Shown one piece after another: positions 16,205-23,651 of a stretch of DNA of 34,838 nt. Source of the DNA: Hyphococcus sp. (GTDB lineage Bacteria > Pseudomonadota > Alphaproteobacteria > Caulobacterales > Parvularculaceae); contig BQJG01000035.1 of the NCBI GenBank assembly GCA_021604585.1, positions 1 to 34,838 of the forward strand, given 5' to 3'. A program made the translations under genes and the position numbers. The notes beneath the pieces were generated by a model. It saw nothing but the letters and a program-made list of their open reading frames with translations, searched no databases and was not told the origin of the DNA. Every line of letters starts with the position of its first letter. Within the stretch, counting starts at the first letter, position 1.

Positions 16205-17131
16205 CTAACCCTTTTTGCGCAAGATTACATAGTCCTGACGATTGCCGACGGCGCCGTCCTGAATCTCCAAGACCTCAAAAAGCGAAGACCAGTTCTTGTG
16301 GACATAATCGTTCGACACGAACGCCGTTCCCCAAAGGTCGCTATCAATGCCGCGCTCAGCCAGGCGGTCTTTGCGATATCGCGTATAGAACGAGTATCCC
16401 GTTTCATCGAAACGCCGCCAAATCGCGTCAGCATCCTGCTTGTCGAGCCCCAAAGCCTTGAACGTATCGGGCTCTGTTTTGCAGCGCCGGACCAGATGTC
16501 CGCCCTCTTTCGTCACCATCAACAGTCCGCCTGGCGCCAGAAGACGGTGCAGTTCTTTGAGCCAAAGCTCATGCAGGCTTTCAGCATAATGTGAAAAAAT
16601 CGACTGCCCGTAGATAACGTCCATCACACCTGCTTCGCAGGTTATCGGCGGCTTCGGCGAATGATGGAGGTACTTCACTTCCGGATAATTTGTCCGGCCC
16701 CATTCGATATTCTCGGCGTTGACCTCGGATCCGTAATATTGCGGGCCCGGCATATAATCGACGAGATAGCGCAAAAGCCGAGACGTGCCGCAACCGAAAT
16801 CCATCACCGCTTTCGCGTTCTCAAACGGCCTGCCGTATTTTTCGCCAAACTTTGTATAGGCCTGGGCATGCCAGAAAGCGCGATTGAGTTCGTAACCCAG
16901 ATTTTTCTCAAGCACATTTTGTGTGCCAGCTTCCGGAATCGGACGGTTGTGAAGTTTCGCGCAGAGTTGCGGCGAATTCAAAGAGCCCTTCGCAAAGGCG
17001 TCCACAACAATCTGGTCCGGCGCTTCTTCAAGAAATCTGGCCGGATCCATATCCAGTTTTAGCGCTTTGACGATAGCCTCTTGCGCATTCGCATCCTGAA
17101 TTTTCTTGCGCAGCACGTCACAACTTAGCAT
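16205..17131 (-). CDS. Class I SAM-dependent methyltransferase
   Basis: A 308-residue protein with a Rossmann methyltransferase core. Motif I is MDFGCGTSRLLRYL (110-123) and the acidic end of strand 2 is YYGSEVN. Motif IV is VIYGQSIFSHY, and LHRLLAPGGLLMVTKEGGH is the post-motif region. The first 100 residues are helical and include an NRAFWHAQAY segment that often precedes such domains. The acceptor cannot be inferred. It lies 109 bp downstream of the phosphodiesterase gene on the same strand, with a hairpin between them. Confidence 0.88.
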   Translation of the reverse strand: MLSCDVLRKKIQDANAQEAIVKALKLDMDPARFLEEAPDQIVVDAFAKGSLNSPQLCAKLHNRPIPEAGTQNVLEKNLGYELNRAFWHAQAYTKFGEKYGRPFENAKAVMDFGCGTSRLLRYLVDYMPGPQYYGSEVNAENIEWGRTNYPEVKYLHHSPKPPITCEAGVMDVIYGQSIFSHYAESLHELWLKELHRLLAPGGLLMVTKEGGHLVRRCKTEPDTFKALGLDKQDADAIWRRFDETGYSFYTRYRKDRLAERGIDSDLWGTAFVSNDYVHKNWSSLFEVLEIQDGAVGNRQDYVILRKKG

Positions 17132-17189
17132 GTTGAAATCTACTTTCTGAAACTCCGGCGGACCTTATCCAAATGCGGATGAAAGTCTA

Positions 17190-17213
17190 GCGAGGAAAGT
17201 AGCTGCTCCTCGC
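17190..17213 (-). terminator. Hairpin downstream of the phosphodiesterase gene, possible terminator
   Basis: A perfect 7-bp inverted repeat, GCGAGGA and TCCTCGC, with a 10-nt loop, lies 28 nt past the phosphodiesterase stop on the minus strand. The sequence after it (TAGACTTTC) has only a short T-run, so it would be a poor intrinsic terminator. It may instead stabilise the mRNA end or be a protein site. Confidence 0.3.
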
Positions 17214-17240
17214 CATGCCCCGCGAGACGCTGAGCGGTGT

Positions 17241-18557
17241 CTACGGGCGTGTCAGGAAATATTGAACATGCGCCAGATCGCCGTCTGTTGCAGCGGGTGC
17301 AACCCCAAGAATCTCAGCAATCATGCCGTACACTTCGACATTGTCAAAGGGCTCGGCGATAACGCCGTCGGCAAAGCGCGGTCCGTCAGCAATGAACGTC
17401 GCCAGCATCGACGGCAAATGCCGGTCGAAACCATGAACGCCGCCATTCGGCGCCTCCGGGTATTTTGCGGTCAACCCTTTGGCAAACAGCTGCCATCCTT
17501 CATCCGCAACGGCGACGATATCACCGGTGCGGTCCGGATTATTCATATGCCAGCGCTCGGGAAGATGCTCCCTTCGATAGACCTTAAACGGCGCTGACAA
17601 CGCCGCTTCGGCGAGGGCCTCGTACGCCCCATCAACATCGCCATTTTCAACAAAGATATGAACCAGCGGATCGCGGCCCGGCCCATCCGGCCCTTCAAAC
17701 TCGGGAATAAAAACATCGTCAAGCGAGATGTAGTCGTTCAGATAGGCAATATTTCCCGCCGGCACATTGGCCATGCCGTGGTCGGAAACGACAATGAAGT
17801 TTGTTTTATCTTCAAGCCCCAGCGCTCTGACGCCGGCGACTATTTCACCAACATTCGCGTCGACCCGCGCGATGGCCAGACGCTCCTCCTCGGAGCCAAC
17901 GCCGTAACTATGCTCAGCAGTGTCTACGTGATCGTAATAGACCGTCACCAGACGCGGGCGCGCTGCTTCGGGTAGGGCAAGCCAGCTCAGCACCTGCGCC
18001 ACACGCTCATGGTCCGGCTTTTTGTGTTCGTATGGAAGCCAGTAGCTCGGCCGCACGCCACCTATCTCCGCTTCCGACCCAAGCCAGAACATGGTCGCGG
18101 TTTTGACGCTCTGTTTTTCGGCCGTGACCCAGATCGGTTCGCCACCCCACCACGCCGATTGCGAATGGTCCGTACGTTTCATAACCCGGTTCAAACTTCG
18201 GCTGTATGAAGAGTTGGAAACGATGCCGGTATGTTCAGGATAGAGCCCCGTCGCGATCGTATAAAAATTGACGAAGGTCTTGCTTGGCATGGCTGGAACC
18301 ATGCCGCTGGCGCGCACGCCGCGCGCCGCCATCGCACTCAGATTGGGCGCGGCGTCAGGAAACCGGTCAATGGCGTCGGCGCGAAGTCCGTCGAGACCGA
18401 TCAGGATGACATATTGCTCGCCTGACGGCGTTGGGACAGTAGCACGCCCAGTGCTTTGGGACAGCGTGCTGGCACAGGCAGACAGGGCGACCACAGCCGC
18501 GATGAGCGCCGCAGATTTCAACAGCCCTAATAAGCGCAATGACTGGCAACGTTTCAT
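17241..18557 (-). CDS. ENPP-like alkaline phosphatase superfamily phosphodiesterase, lipoprotein
   Basis: A 438-residue exported type I phosphodiesterase/nucleotide pyrophosphatase. It starts with a signal peptide ending in the lipobox LSAC (Cys28), so it is probably membrane-anchored and periplasm-facing. The metal/nucleophile regions follow: LIGLDGLRAD (Asp56), then AMPSKTFVNFYTIATGLYPE, whose Thr94 is the expected nucleophile. YYDHVDTAEHSYG and VVSDHGMANVP hold further metal ligands, and GVHGFDRHLPSM holds the last His. Family members cleave nucleotide phosphodiesters or phospholipid head groups. I chose the ATG at 18557 because AGGGAGGGGG lies just upstream; the frame could start at 18575. 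Confidence 0.9.
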   Translation of the reverse strand: MKRCQSLRLLGLLKSAALIAAVVALSACASTLSQSTGRATVPTPSGEQYVILIGLDGLRADAIDRFPDAAPNLSAMAARGVRASGMVPAMPSKTFVNFYTIATGLYPEHTGIVSNSSYSRSLNRVMKRTDHSQSAWWGGEPIWVTAEKQSVKTATMFWLGSEAEIGGVRPSYWLPYEHKKPDHERVAQVLSWLALPEAARPRLVTVYYDHVDTAEHSYGVGSEEERLAIARVDANVGEIVAGVRALGLEDKTNFIVVSDHGMANVPAGNIAYLNDYISLDDVFIPEFEGPDGPGRDPLVHIFVENGDVDGAYEALAEAALSAPFKVYRREHLPERWHMNNPDRTGDIVAVADEGWQLFAKGLTAKYPEAPNGGVHGFDRHLPSMLATFIADGPRFADGVIAEPFDNVEVYGMIAEILGVAPAATDGDLAHVQYFLTRP

Positions 18558-18613
18558 AGCCCCCCTCCCTAGCATCCTGATGTGACACTAAGGCGAAGCC
18601 CATGCGCAGGCAA

Positions 18614-19672
18614 TTATGCGTTAGCGGGCGCCGTTTTGCGCTTTTCCATCATCTTGTCGAAGTTGGACCAGACGCCGTCATCGCCATGCCACTCGCCGCG
18701 GGTCGCCGCTTTGGAATATTCGGTCGCTCGCGCCTCAAAGAAGTTCGCATGCTCAACCCCGTTGAGGATTTCGGTCAGCCAGGGCAGCGGATGCTTCTCA
18801 ACGCCGTATAATTTAGGCAGCTCAAGCTGGGTCAGACGCCAGTCTGCGATGTAGCGAATATAGTTTTTGATGTCCTGCGCCGTCATGCCCTGCACCGGCC
18901 CCATCTCGAAGGCGAGATCGATAAACTTATCTTCAAGGCCGACAACGGTGCGGCAGCACTCGACAATATCGTCTGCAACTTTTGGCGTAACGCAACCGGT
19001 TTCGCGCGCAAAGGCGTGGTAGAGCTTGATCATGCCTTCGCAGTGCAGCGACTCATCGCGAATCGACCAGGTGATGATTTGACCCATGCCCTTCATCTTG
19101 TTGAAGCGCGGGAAATTCATCAGCATGGCGAAAGACGCAAAGAGTTGCAGCCCTTCCGTGAAGGCGCCGAACATGGCGAGCGTGCGCGCGATGTCTTCAT
19201 TCGATTCAACACCAAACTCCTGCATGAAATCGTGCTTGTCGCGCATCGCTTCATATTCAAGGAACGCAGAAAATTCCGAATCCGGCATGCCGATCGTTTC
19301 AAGCAGCAGCGCGTAAGCGGCCACATGGATCGTCTCCATATTTGAAAACGCCGACAGCATCATCTTCACTTCGGTCGGTTTGAAGACGCGCGCATAGCGC
19401 TCCATATAATTGTCGTTCACCTCAATGTCGGACTGGGTGAAGAACCGGAAAATCTGGGTCAGCAGATTACGCTCGGAATCATCGAGCTTGTTCGCCCAGT
19501 CCTTGCAGTCTTCGCCGAGCGGCACTTCCTCTGGCATCCAGTGGACCTGCTGCTGGCGCTTCCAGAAATCATGCGCCCAGGGATAGCGGAAGGGCTTATA
19601 GGCCAGCGATGGCGTCATCAGGCCCGGCCGTTGAGCGGAAGGTTCGTGCGGCAACTGGGAAGCGTCAGGCAT
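18614..19672 (-). CDS. nrdB: Class I ribonucleotide reductase, beta subunit
   Basis: A 352-residue R2 subunit, which holds the di-iron centre and tyrosyl radical that lets NrdA reduce NDPs to dNDPs. The metal ligands are all identifiable: Asp82 (QSDIEVN), Glu113 and His116 (METIH), Glu173 (FTEGLQ), and Glu207 and His210 (RDESLH). Tyr120 (HVAAY) lies four residues after the His, as Tyr122 does in E. coli, so a canonical tyrosyl radical is expected. The ATG at 19672 follows AGGA at 8 nt. No nrdA is next to it in this window. Two NrdR-like boxes upstream imply control by the ATP/dATP-sensing repressor NrdR. Confidence 0.97.
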   Translation of the reverse strand: MPDASQLPHEPSAQRPGLMTPSLAYKPFRYPWAHDFWKRQQQVHWMPEEVPLGEDCKDWANKLDDSERNLLTQIFRFFTQSDIEVNDNYMERYARVFKPTEVKMMLSAFSNMETIHVAAYALLLETIGMPDSEFSAFLEYEAMRDKHDFMQEFGVESNEDIARTLAMFGAFTEGLQLFASFAMLMNFPRFNKMKGMGQIITWSIRDESLHCEGMIKLYHAFARETGCVTPKVADDIVECCRTVVGLEDKFIDLAFEMGPVQGMTAQDIKNYIRYIADWRLTQLELPKLYGVEKHPLPWLTEILNGVEHANFFEARATEYSKAATRGEWHGDDGVWSNFDKMMEKRKTAPANA

Positions 19673-19707
19673 TTTCGATATCCTGCTGGTGGTTGAGAGT
19701 GATCAAT

Positions 19708-19723
19708 TAACTATATCTTGTGC
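19708..19723 (-). promoter_or_regulatory. NrdR box 1 (proximal) upstream of nrdB
   Basis: The 16-mer TAACTATATCTTGTGC matches the NrdR consensus ACACWATATMTWGTGT at 13 of 16 positions, including the whole centre. On the coding strand of nrdB it overlaps TATAGT (19710-19715), a fair -10 element, about 40 nt before the ATG. Repressor binding there would block RNA polymerase. Confidence 0.75.
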
Positions 19724-19739
19724 TAGGTTTTAAAACCAT

Positions 19740-19755
19740 CCGCAAGATCGTGTGG
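19740..19755 (-). promoter_or_regulatory. NrdR box 2 (distal) upstream of nrdB
   Basis: CCGCAAGATCGTGTGG matches the consensus at 11 of 16 positions. Its centre is exactly 32 bp from that of box 1, about three helical turns, the spacing typical of paired NrdR boxes. It is weaker alone, but the spacing makes chance less likely. Confidence 0.6.
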
Positions 19756-19775
19756 AACCTCGTTTTCCATGGCTT

Positions 19776-19792
19776 TCCCCAGGCGCTGGGGA
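19776..19792 (+). terminator. GC-rich hairpin followed by a T-rich stretch, in the rmlC leader region
   Basis: TCCCCAG and CTGGGGA form a perfect 7-bp stem with a GCG loop, followed on the plus strand by TTGTTTTG. It looks like an intrinsic terminator or attenuator about 130 nt before rmlC. No plus-strand gene ends just upstream, so if it acts it would act on a leader transcript. The T-run is interrupted. The rest of the 251-bp nrdB-rmlC gap holds the NrdR boxes and no gene I can support. Confidence 0.35.
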
Positions 19793-19923
19793 TTGTTTTG
19801 GGGACGACACGGGGATTTTTTTTCGCGGCTTCTTTCATGCTCTGATTTCAGGGGCGATTCCGGCCCGCTTGCAATCGCCTGCGGGCTGGGTTTGATGGCC
19901 GCGAACCGAAGAAAGAGAAATCC

Positions 19924-20475
19924 ATGGACGTTCACCCCCTCGACATCCCCGAGGTGAAAATCATCACGCCCCGGCGATTCGCCGATGATCGCGGGTTCTT
20001 TTCCGAAGCCTACAACGCTCGCGCCTTCAAGGCGGCTGGCGTCGATGCTGATTTCATCCAGGACAACCATTCCTATTCTGCGAAAACCGGCACGGTTCGC
20101 GGGTTGCATTATCAGGCGCCGCCACACGCACAATCGAAACTGGTGCGCGTTGTACGCGGCTCGATCATTGATGTCGCGGTCGATGCGCGTAAAGCCTCGC
20201 CGACTTTCGGCAAATGGGTGAAGGCGGAACTCTCGGCCGAAAACGGCAAACAGATTTTCGTGCCGAAAGGGTTTTTGCACGGCTTTGTCACGCTCGAGAC
20301 CGACACCGAAGTCGCCTACAAAGTCGATGCTTTTTATGACGGCGCCAGCGATGGGGCTGTCAGATGGAATGACCCCAATCTCGCCATCGACTGGGGCGTT
20401 TCCGCAGCATCCGCGTCGCTGTCTGACAAAGATGCAAAGGCGCAAAGCTGGAGCGACTTCAGGTCACCTTTTTAA
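19924..20475 (+). CDS. rfbC: dTDP-4-dehydrorhamnose 3,5-epimerase
   Basis: The enzyme (RmlC/RfbC) epimerises dTDP-4-keto-6-deoxyglucose at C3 and C5 on the way to dTDP-L-rhamnose. It is a 183-residue cupin with the family marks in order: RRFADDRGFFSEAYN (18-31), FIQDNHSYS (44-52), GTVRGLHYQ with the catalytic base His62, VVRGSIIDVAVD, and FVPKGFLHGF. The catalytic Tyr is probably Tyr132 (EVAYKVDAFY). The length is normal. The other rhamnose genes (rmlA, rmlB, rmlD) are not in this window. It opens the polysaccharide region and converges on the sulfotransferase operon with a 22-bp gap. Confidence 0.95.
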   Translation: MDVHPLDIPEVKIITPRRFADDRGFFSEAYNARAFKAAGVDADFIQDNHSYSAKTGTVRGLHYQAPPHAQSKLVRVVRGSIIDVAVDARKASPTFGKWVKAELSAENGKQIFVPKGFLHGFVTLETDTEVAYKVDAFYDGASDGAVRWNDPNLAIDWGVSAASASLSDKDAKAQSWSDFRSPF

Positions 20476-20497
20476 GCAGCCGGGAACCGGGCCGATG

Positions 20498-21205
20498 CTA
20501 ATAGCCGAGCGCCGGTAGAATATTCGCCCACGCACTGTTCAGCTCGGCGATAGTTCCAGCCTTCAGCTTTTCTTCGTGATCTCCCGGCGCCGCCTTCCGG
20601 ATATGGGAGAACTTGTCTTCTTCGCGCACTTTCGCGGCGGGATTATTTTTGCCAAGCCGTATATAATGCCGCTGCTCTGGATCTATATCGCAAAGCCTTA
20701 GAAAGGCGCTCAGCCAAGCGGGCCGATCAAGAACGAAATCCTCGTATTTCAGCAAGATCGTATCGGGAAGGCTCAAATAGTTCCGAACATAGAGTTCGTA
20801 TTTTTCTTTCAGAGCCGCGCTTTCACGCAAGACAAATTCGTCGAGCCCCTCACTGCGCAACCGCGCGCGCAAATCTTTGTCCACGCCGGGGTGGCTATAG
20901 CCCCAGGAAAAAAACATGCTCACCAGAACATCGCGCGGATCGCGAAGGTTAAGAATAAGCTTGTCGCTTGCGGCTTTTCCCGCCAGCGCCACCGGCATGC
21001 GGATCGGCCCGACCAGGCCCGTTTTTCCCTCCAGCTGTGAAAAAAACTCAACGTCCCCGGGCGCCTTCGGCTCAACCAGGCTGGCCTTTTTCATATTAGC
21101 CGAATGTAACGGCCATCCCTCTTTTTTGGCAACCCTGCGCATGACCTCAGCGACGCCAAGCGACGCGGCCTTGTGCACCGTGAAAACAAGAATGCGCCGG
21201 TCCAT
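20498..21205 (-). CDS. Sulfotransferase domain protein
   Basis: A 235-residue compact sulfotransferase. The N-terminal strand and loop is ILVFTVHKAASLGVAEVM, a degenerate PAPS-binding loop in which HKAAS replaces the usual PRSGT. The 3'-phosphate site is clear: LILNLRDPRDVLVSMFFSW. The C-terminal RKAAPGDHEEKL resembles the RKGxxGDWKN motif of cytosolic-type sulfotransferases, and LLKYEDFVLD is also typical. I chose the ATG at 21205 because it overlaps the upstream gene's stop by one base (TGATG) and is preceded by AAGG; an ATG at 21220 is also in frame. It is the last gene of the GT2-GT2-sulfotransferase operon, so the acceptor is probably that glycan. Confidence 0.82.
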   Translation of the reverse strand: MDRRILVFTVHKAASLGVAEVMRRVAKKEGWPLHSANMKKASLVEPKAPGDVEFFSQLEGKTGLVGPIRMPVALAGKAASDKLILNLRDPRDVLVSMFFSWGYSHPGVDKDLRARLRSEGLDEFVLRESAALKEKYELYVRNYLSLPDTILLKYEDFVLDRPAWLSAFLRLCDIDPEQRHYIRLGKNNPAAKVREEDKFSHIRKAAPGDHEEKLKAGTIAELNSAWANILPALGY

Positions 21206-22326
21206 CACGCCTTGCACCATTTCGCGCCCATCAGGCGCGCCGGGCCGTCTTTCGCGTTCAATGTCAGGGTGACGGTCTTCGCAGCGGGGACAGGGGTATC
21301 AAAAACGAACACCTGTGTTCCCGACGTTGCGGCTTCGGTAAAGGCTCCTTCCGCTGACAGCGCAACGGGGCCATTGCATCGCAGATCAATCTCAAGCGCT
21401 GTCACAGGCTCATCCGCATAGTGAACAAGCGGCAGGAAAGCCTCGCCCGAAAACCCTCCATTGCGATCGAGGCCGTTGATCGTTCGTAATTTCCGGCCCG
21501 GGGCTGAACGCAAAAAGTCCGCAACAAAATCCGGCGCCAGATATTCAAGGACGTGGTGCAAGGCGAAGCCGAACCGGCTTTTCAACCGCCGGGCAAGACT
21601 GTTGTTCGCGCCGATTATACGCTCCAGTTCTTCGCGGCGGCGGCGGTTGAAACCGCCGGTCTTCGCATCCTTGCTCCACAACACGCGCGACAAAACATTT
21701 TCCGTATAGGCGAATTTCCCGCCGGCGCGCCAGAGCCGCACCCAGATGTCCCAGTCCATTGTGTAATGAAGCTCACGGTCAAGGCCGCCAATCTCATCAA
21801 GCTTGGAGCGCTTAAAAAAACACGACGGCTGGGAAATGATGTCGCCAGCGAGAATCATTTCGCTCGGCGGCTCCACCGCCCAGTGATAGCCCTCGATAAT
21901 GTCGTCGTCGTTGTTGATGACGCTGTGCCCATAAAACAGATCCGTATCGGGAGCATCGGAAAATCTTTTCGCTGCTTCTGCGAGCGCGCCCGGATAAAGC
22001 GCGTCATCCGCATTGAGCCAGCCGAGAATATCACCCGACAGATGATCCCAGCCTTCAATAATAGCGTCAGACTGGCCCTCATCGGGGCCGTCGCGATGAT
22101 AGACGACAAGATCGGGAAACTCGGCTACCGCCTCGGCGACGCGCGGATCGCCGGATGCGTCCAGCACTGCCACTTGCGGGCGAGGCGACTGAATGGCGAG
22201 GCTATTGAGACAATCACGCAAAAGCGGATGCCAAGCGCCAATGGGAACGGAAATCGCAAAGGTCGGCGGCGCAAACACAGGCTTAACTGCTCTACTGTTC
22301 ATTCGCCGCTGGACGGTTGACGTCAC
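21205..22326 (-). CDS. Glycosyltransferase family 2 with C-terminal extension
   Basis: A 373-residue protein with a GT-A domain. It begins FAISVPIGAWHPLLRDCLNS, then VAVLDASGDPRV, and the donor/metal site is GDILGWLNADDALYPGAL. GLDRELHYTMDWDIWVRLWR is the acceptor-side motif seen in many GT2 enzymes. After about residue 270 a beta-rich tail follows (VTALEIDLRCNGPVALSAEG), reminiscent of a carbohydrate-binding or sandwich domain. The GTG at 22326 has GAGG 7 nt upstream; the ATG at 22302 is an alternative. It overlaps both neighbours (35 bp and 1 bp), so the operon is translationally coupled. The sugar is unknown. Confidence 0.87.
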   Translation of the reverse strand: MTSTVQRRMNSRAVKPVFAPPTFAISVPIGAWHPLLRDCLNSLAIQSPRPQVAVLDASGDPRVAEAVAEFPDLVVYHRDGPDEGQSDAIIEGWDHLSGDILGWLNADDALYPGALAEAAKRFSDAPDTDLFYGHSVINNDDDIIEGYHWAVEPPSEMILAGDIISQPSCFFKRSKLDEIGGLDRELHYTMDWDIWVRLWRAGGKFAYTENVLSRVLWSKDAKTGGFNRRRREELERIIGANNSLARRLKSRFGFALHHVLEYLAPDFVADFLRSAPGRKLRTINGLDRNGGFSGEAFLPLVHYADEPVTALEIDLRCNGPVALSAEGAFTEAATSGTQVFVFDTPVPAAKTVTLTLNAKDGPARLMGAKWCKA

Positions 22327-23329
22327 TCAGCGGCCTCAAATCGGCTCGACGCCGCAGGAGCTTAAGCGGCGACCAGCACAAAGCGGCAGCGATAGCCGCG
22401 CCGCTCCGGCCGCGCAAGGCGGAGATCTTTCTCCGGTCATCACGGAATGCGCCAAGCCCTCCATAGCCATCGCGCATAGCCTTGATATAGGCGCCCGCTT
22501 CGCCGATCGCGGCCGCTTTCACAAACAGCGCAATGTCCGTGACAAGCCGTAGCGGCGCAGTCGTCCAATAAAGGGGCGTGGGCATGTTCTTGTAAAACAT
22601 CCAGATCCGGTTGCGATGGCCGTGATAGAGCGTAAAGGCGCTGTGGCGCCCGGAAACGCCCGAGCCTTCATGAAGCACAACGGCGCTGTTGACCTGGACA
22701 GCGCGTCCGCCGGCATTGCGGAGCCTGAAGCCGAAATCCACATCCTCGCCATAGCAAAAGAAGCGCTCATCGAAACCGCCAAGATCGAGAAAGACGCTTC
22801 GCTTGACGAGCGCCGCCGCCGCGCATGGGGAAAAACACTCGCCGTCAAAGCCGGCAGGTTCCGCCACATGGCCAAAACCGCCGCGATAGGCGACGCCAAA
22901 GATCGTACAAACGTCGCCCTCTCCATCAAGGTGTGACGGATCTCCGGCGTCCAACTGGCGGGAGCCGAAGGCGTCGGCTTTTGGATGGCGCGCCGTAGCC
23001 CTGAGCAACTCCTCAAGCCAGCCTGGTTCGGGATAGGCGTCGGGGTTGAGGAAGGCGAGCCAGTCACCTCTCGCTGCTTCCGCCGCCATATTGTTGGCCG
23101 CCGCAAAGCCGGTATTGCGCCCTGCCTCAATCAACCGGACGCTCCGCCGGTCAATTTCCGCCTGCGCCAGGGAATCGTCGCCCGAGGCGTTATCGATAAT
23201 AATGATTTCGAACCCTGAGACCGTCTGGCGGGCGAGGCAGTCGAGGCAGCTGCCAAGCCGCACGCCGGAGTTAAAATTCACGATAATCAGGGTAACCGAC
23301 TGGGCCGCCGGCGGCGTCGATGCGCTCAT
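22292..23329 (-). CDS. Glycosyltransferase family 2, rhamnosyltransferase-like
   Basis: A 345-residue GT2 enzyme. The fold starts with SVTLIIVNFNSGVRLGSCLD, IIIIDNASGDDS, and then RNTGFAAANNMAAEAARGDW, a combination typical of WbbL/RfbF-type rhamnosyltransferases. The metal site is FLNPDAYPEPGWL and the acceptor motif is GGFDERFFCYGEDVDFGFRL. The C-terminus has hydrophobic or amphipathic segments that may touch the membrane. It is the first gene of the minus-strand operon. RmlC nearby fits a dTDP-L-rhamnose donor, but that is inference. Confidence 0.9.
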   Translation of the reverse strand: MSASTPPAAQSVTLIIVNFNSGVRLGSCLDCLARQTVSGFEIIIIDNASGDDSLAQAEIDRRSVRLIEAGRNTGFAAANNMAAEAARGDWLAFLNPDAYPEPGWLEELLRATARHPKADAFGSRQLDAGDPSHLDGEGDVCTIFGVAYRGGFGHVAEPAGFDGECFSPCAAAALVKRSVFLDLGGFDERFFCYGEDVDFGFRLRNAGGRAVQVNSAVVLHEGSGVSGRHSAFTLYHGHRNRIWMFYKNMPTPLYWTTAPLRLVTDIALFVKAAAIGEAGAYIKAMRDGYGGLGAFRDDRRKISALRGRSGAAIAAALCWSPLKLLRRRADLRPLSDVNRPAANEQ

Positions 23330-23468
23330 CAGATCCTCTTGGCGGAGCCGCGCCCCGCAGCTGGCCAGATTTAACCATCCTTGCGCGCCCGGGCAATGAG
23401 CCCCACCCCTGCAAGTGTGCTAATGGGCGGCGCCCAAGGAAGGATTTTACTCAATTTTGAGGCAAAGG

Positions 23469-23494
23469 CACCAATGTTAACACACGCATTGGTG
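23469..23494 (+). promoter_or_regulatory. Perfect inverted repeat, candidate upstream activator site
   Basis: CACCAATG and CATTGGTG, separated by 10 nt, form a perfect 8-bp dyad. Its centre is about 80 bp upstream of the start point predicted from the sigma-54 element. That is the usual place for an enhancer-binding protein of the NtrC/PrsR type. The spacing between half-site centres, 18 bp, allows a dimer on nearly one face. Confidence 0.55.
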
Positions 23495-23534
23495 GAAAAA
23501 GCCCTTAATATTATCGTAATTTCACAAGAATCGG

Positions 23535-23551
23535 TTGGCAAAGCTTTTGCG
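23535..23551 (+). promoter_or_regulatory. Sigma-54 (RpoN) -24/-12 promoter candidate
   Basis: TTGGCAAAGCTTTTGC contains the invariant GG (23537-23538) and GC (23549-23550) exactly 10 bp apart. It matches 10 of the 13 defined positions of YTGGCACG-N4-TTGCW. Transcription would begin near 23562, giving a leader of about 90 nt before the VPLPA-CTERM-like gene. RpoN control of PEP-CTERM genes through PrsK/PrsR is known in floc-forming bacteria. Confidence 0.6.
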
Positions 23552-23651
23552 ATGAGAGTATCAAAAAAGACGTGTCAATAATTATTTGTTTTCAAGTGAA
23601 ACGAATCTGCGGCGCTGTCGTTTTGGATTGAAGTGGTGGGAGTACAAAGGC

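Larger units (their letters stand above)
23330..23651. other. 322-bp intergenic control region between the GT operon and the VPLPA-CTERM-like gene
   Basis: The region separates divergent genes and is clearly more AT-rich than its surroundings from about 23450 to 23600. It holds a perfect 8-bp inverted repeat and a sigma-54-type promoter, both described separately. A 66-codon frame inside it (23381-23581) has no ribosome site and is not counted as a gene. I see no RNA gene. Confidence 0.7.

Noticed and set aside
21553..22320. Plus-strand frame of 255 codons inside the GT2 gene
   Set aside because: Antisense to a glycosyltransferase with clear motifs; no ribosome site or family match.
23381..23581. 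Plus-strand 66-codon frame in the intergenic control region
   Set aside because: No ribosome site, covers the dyad and the sigma-54 element, and its sequence does not resemble a protein.
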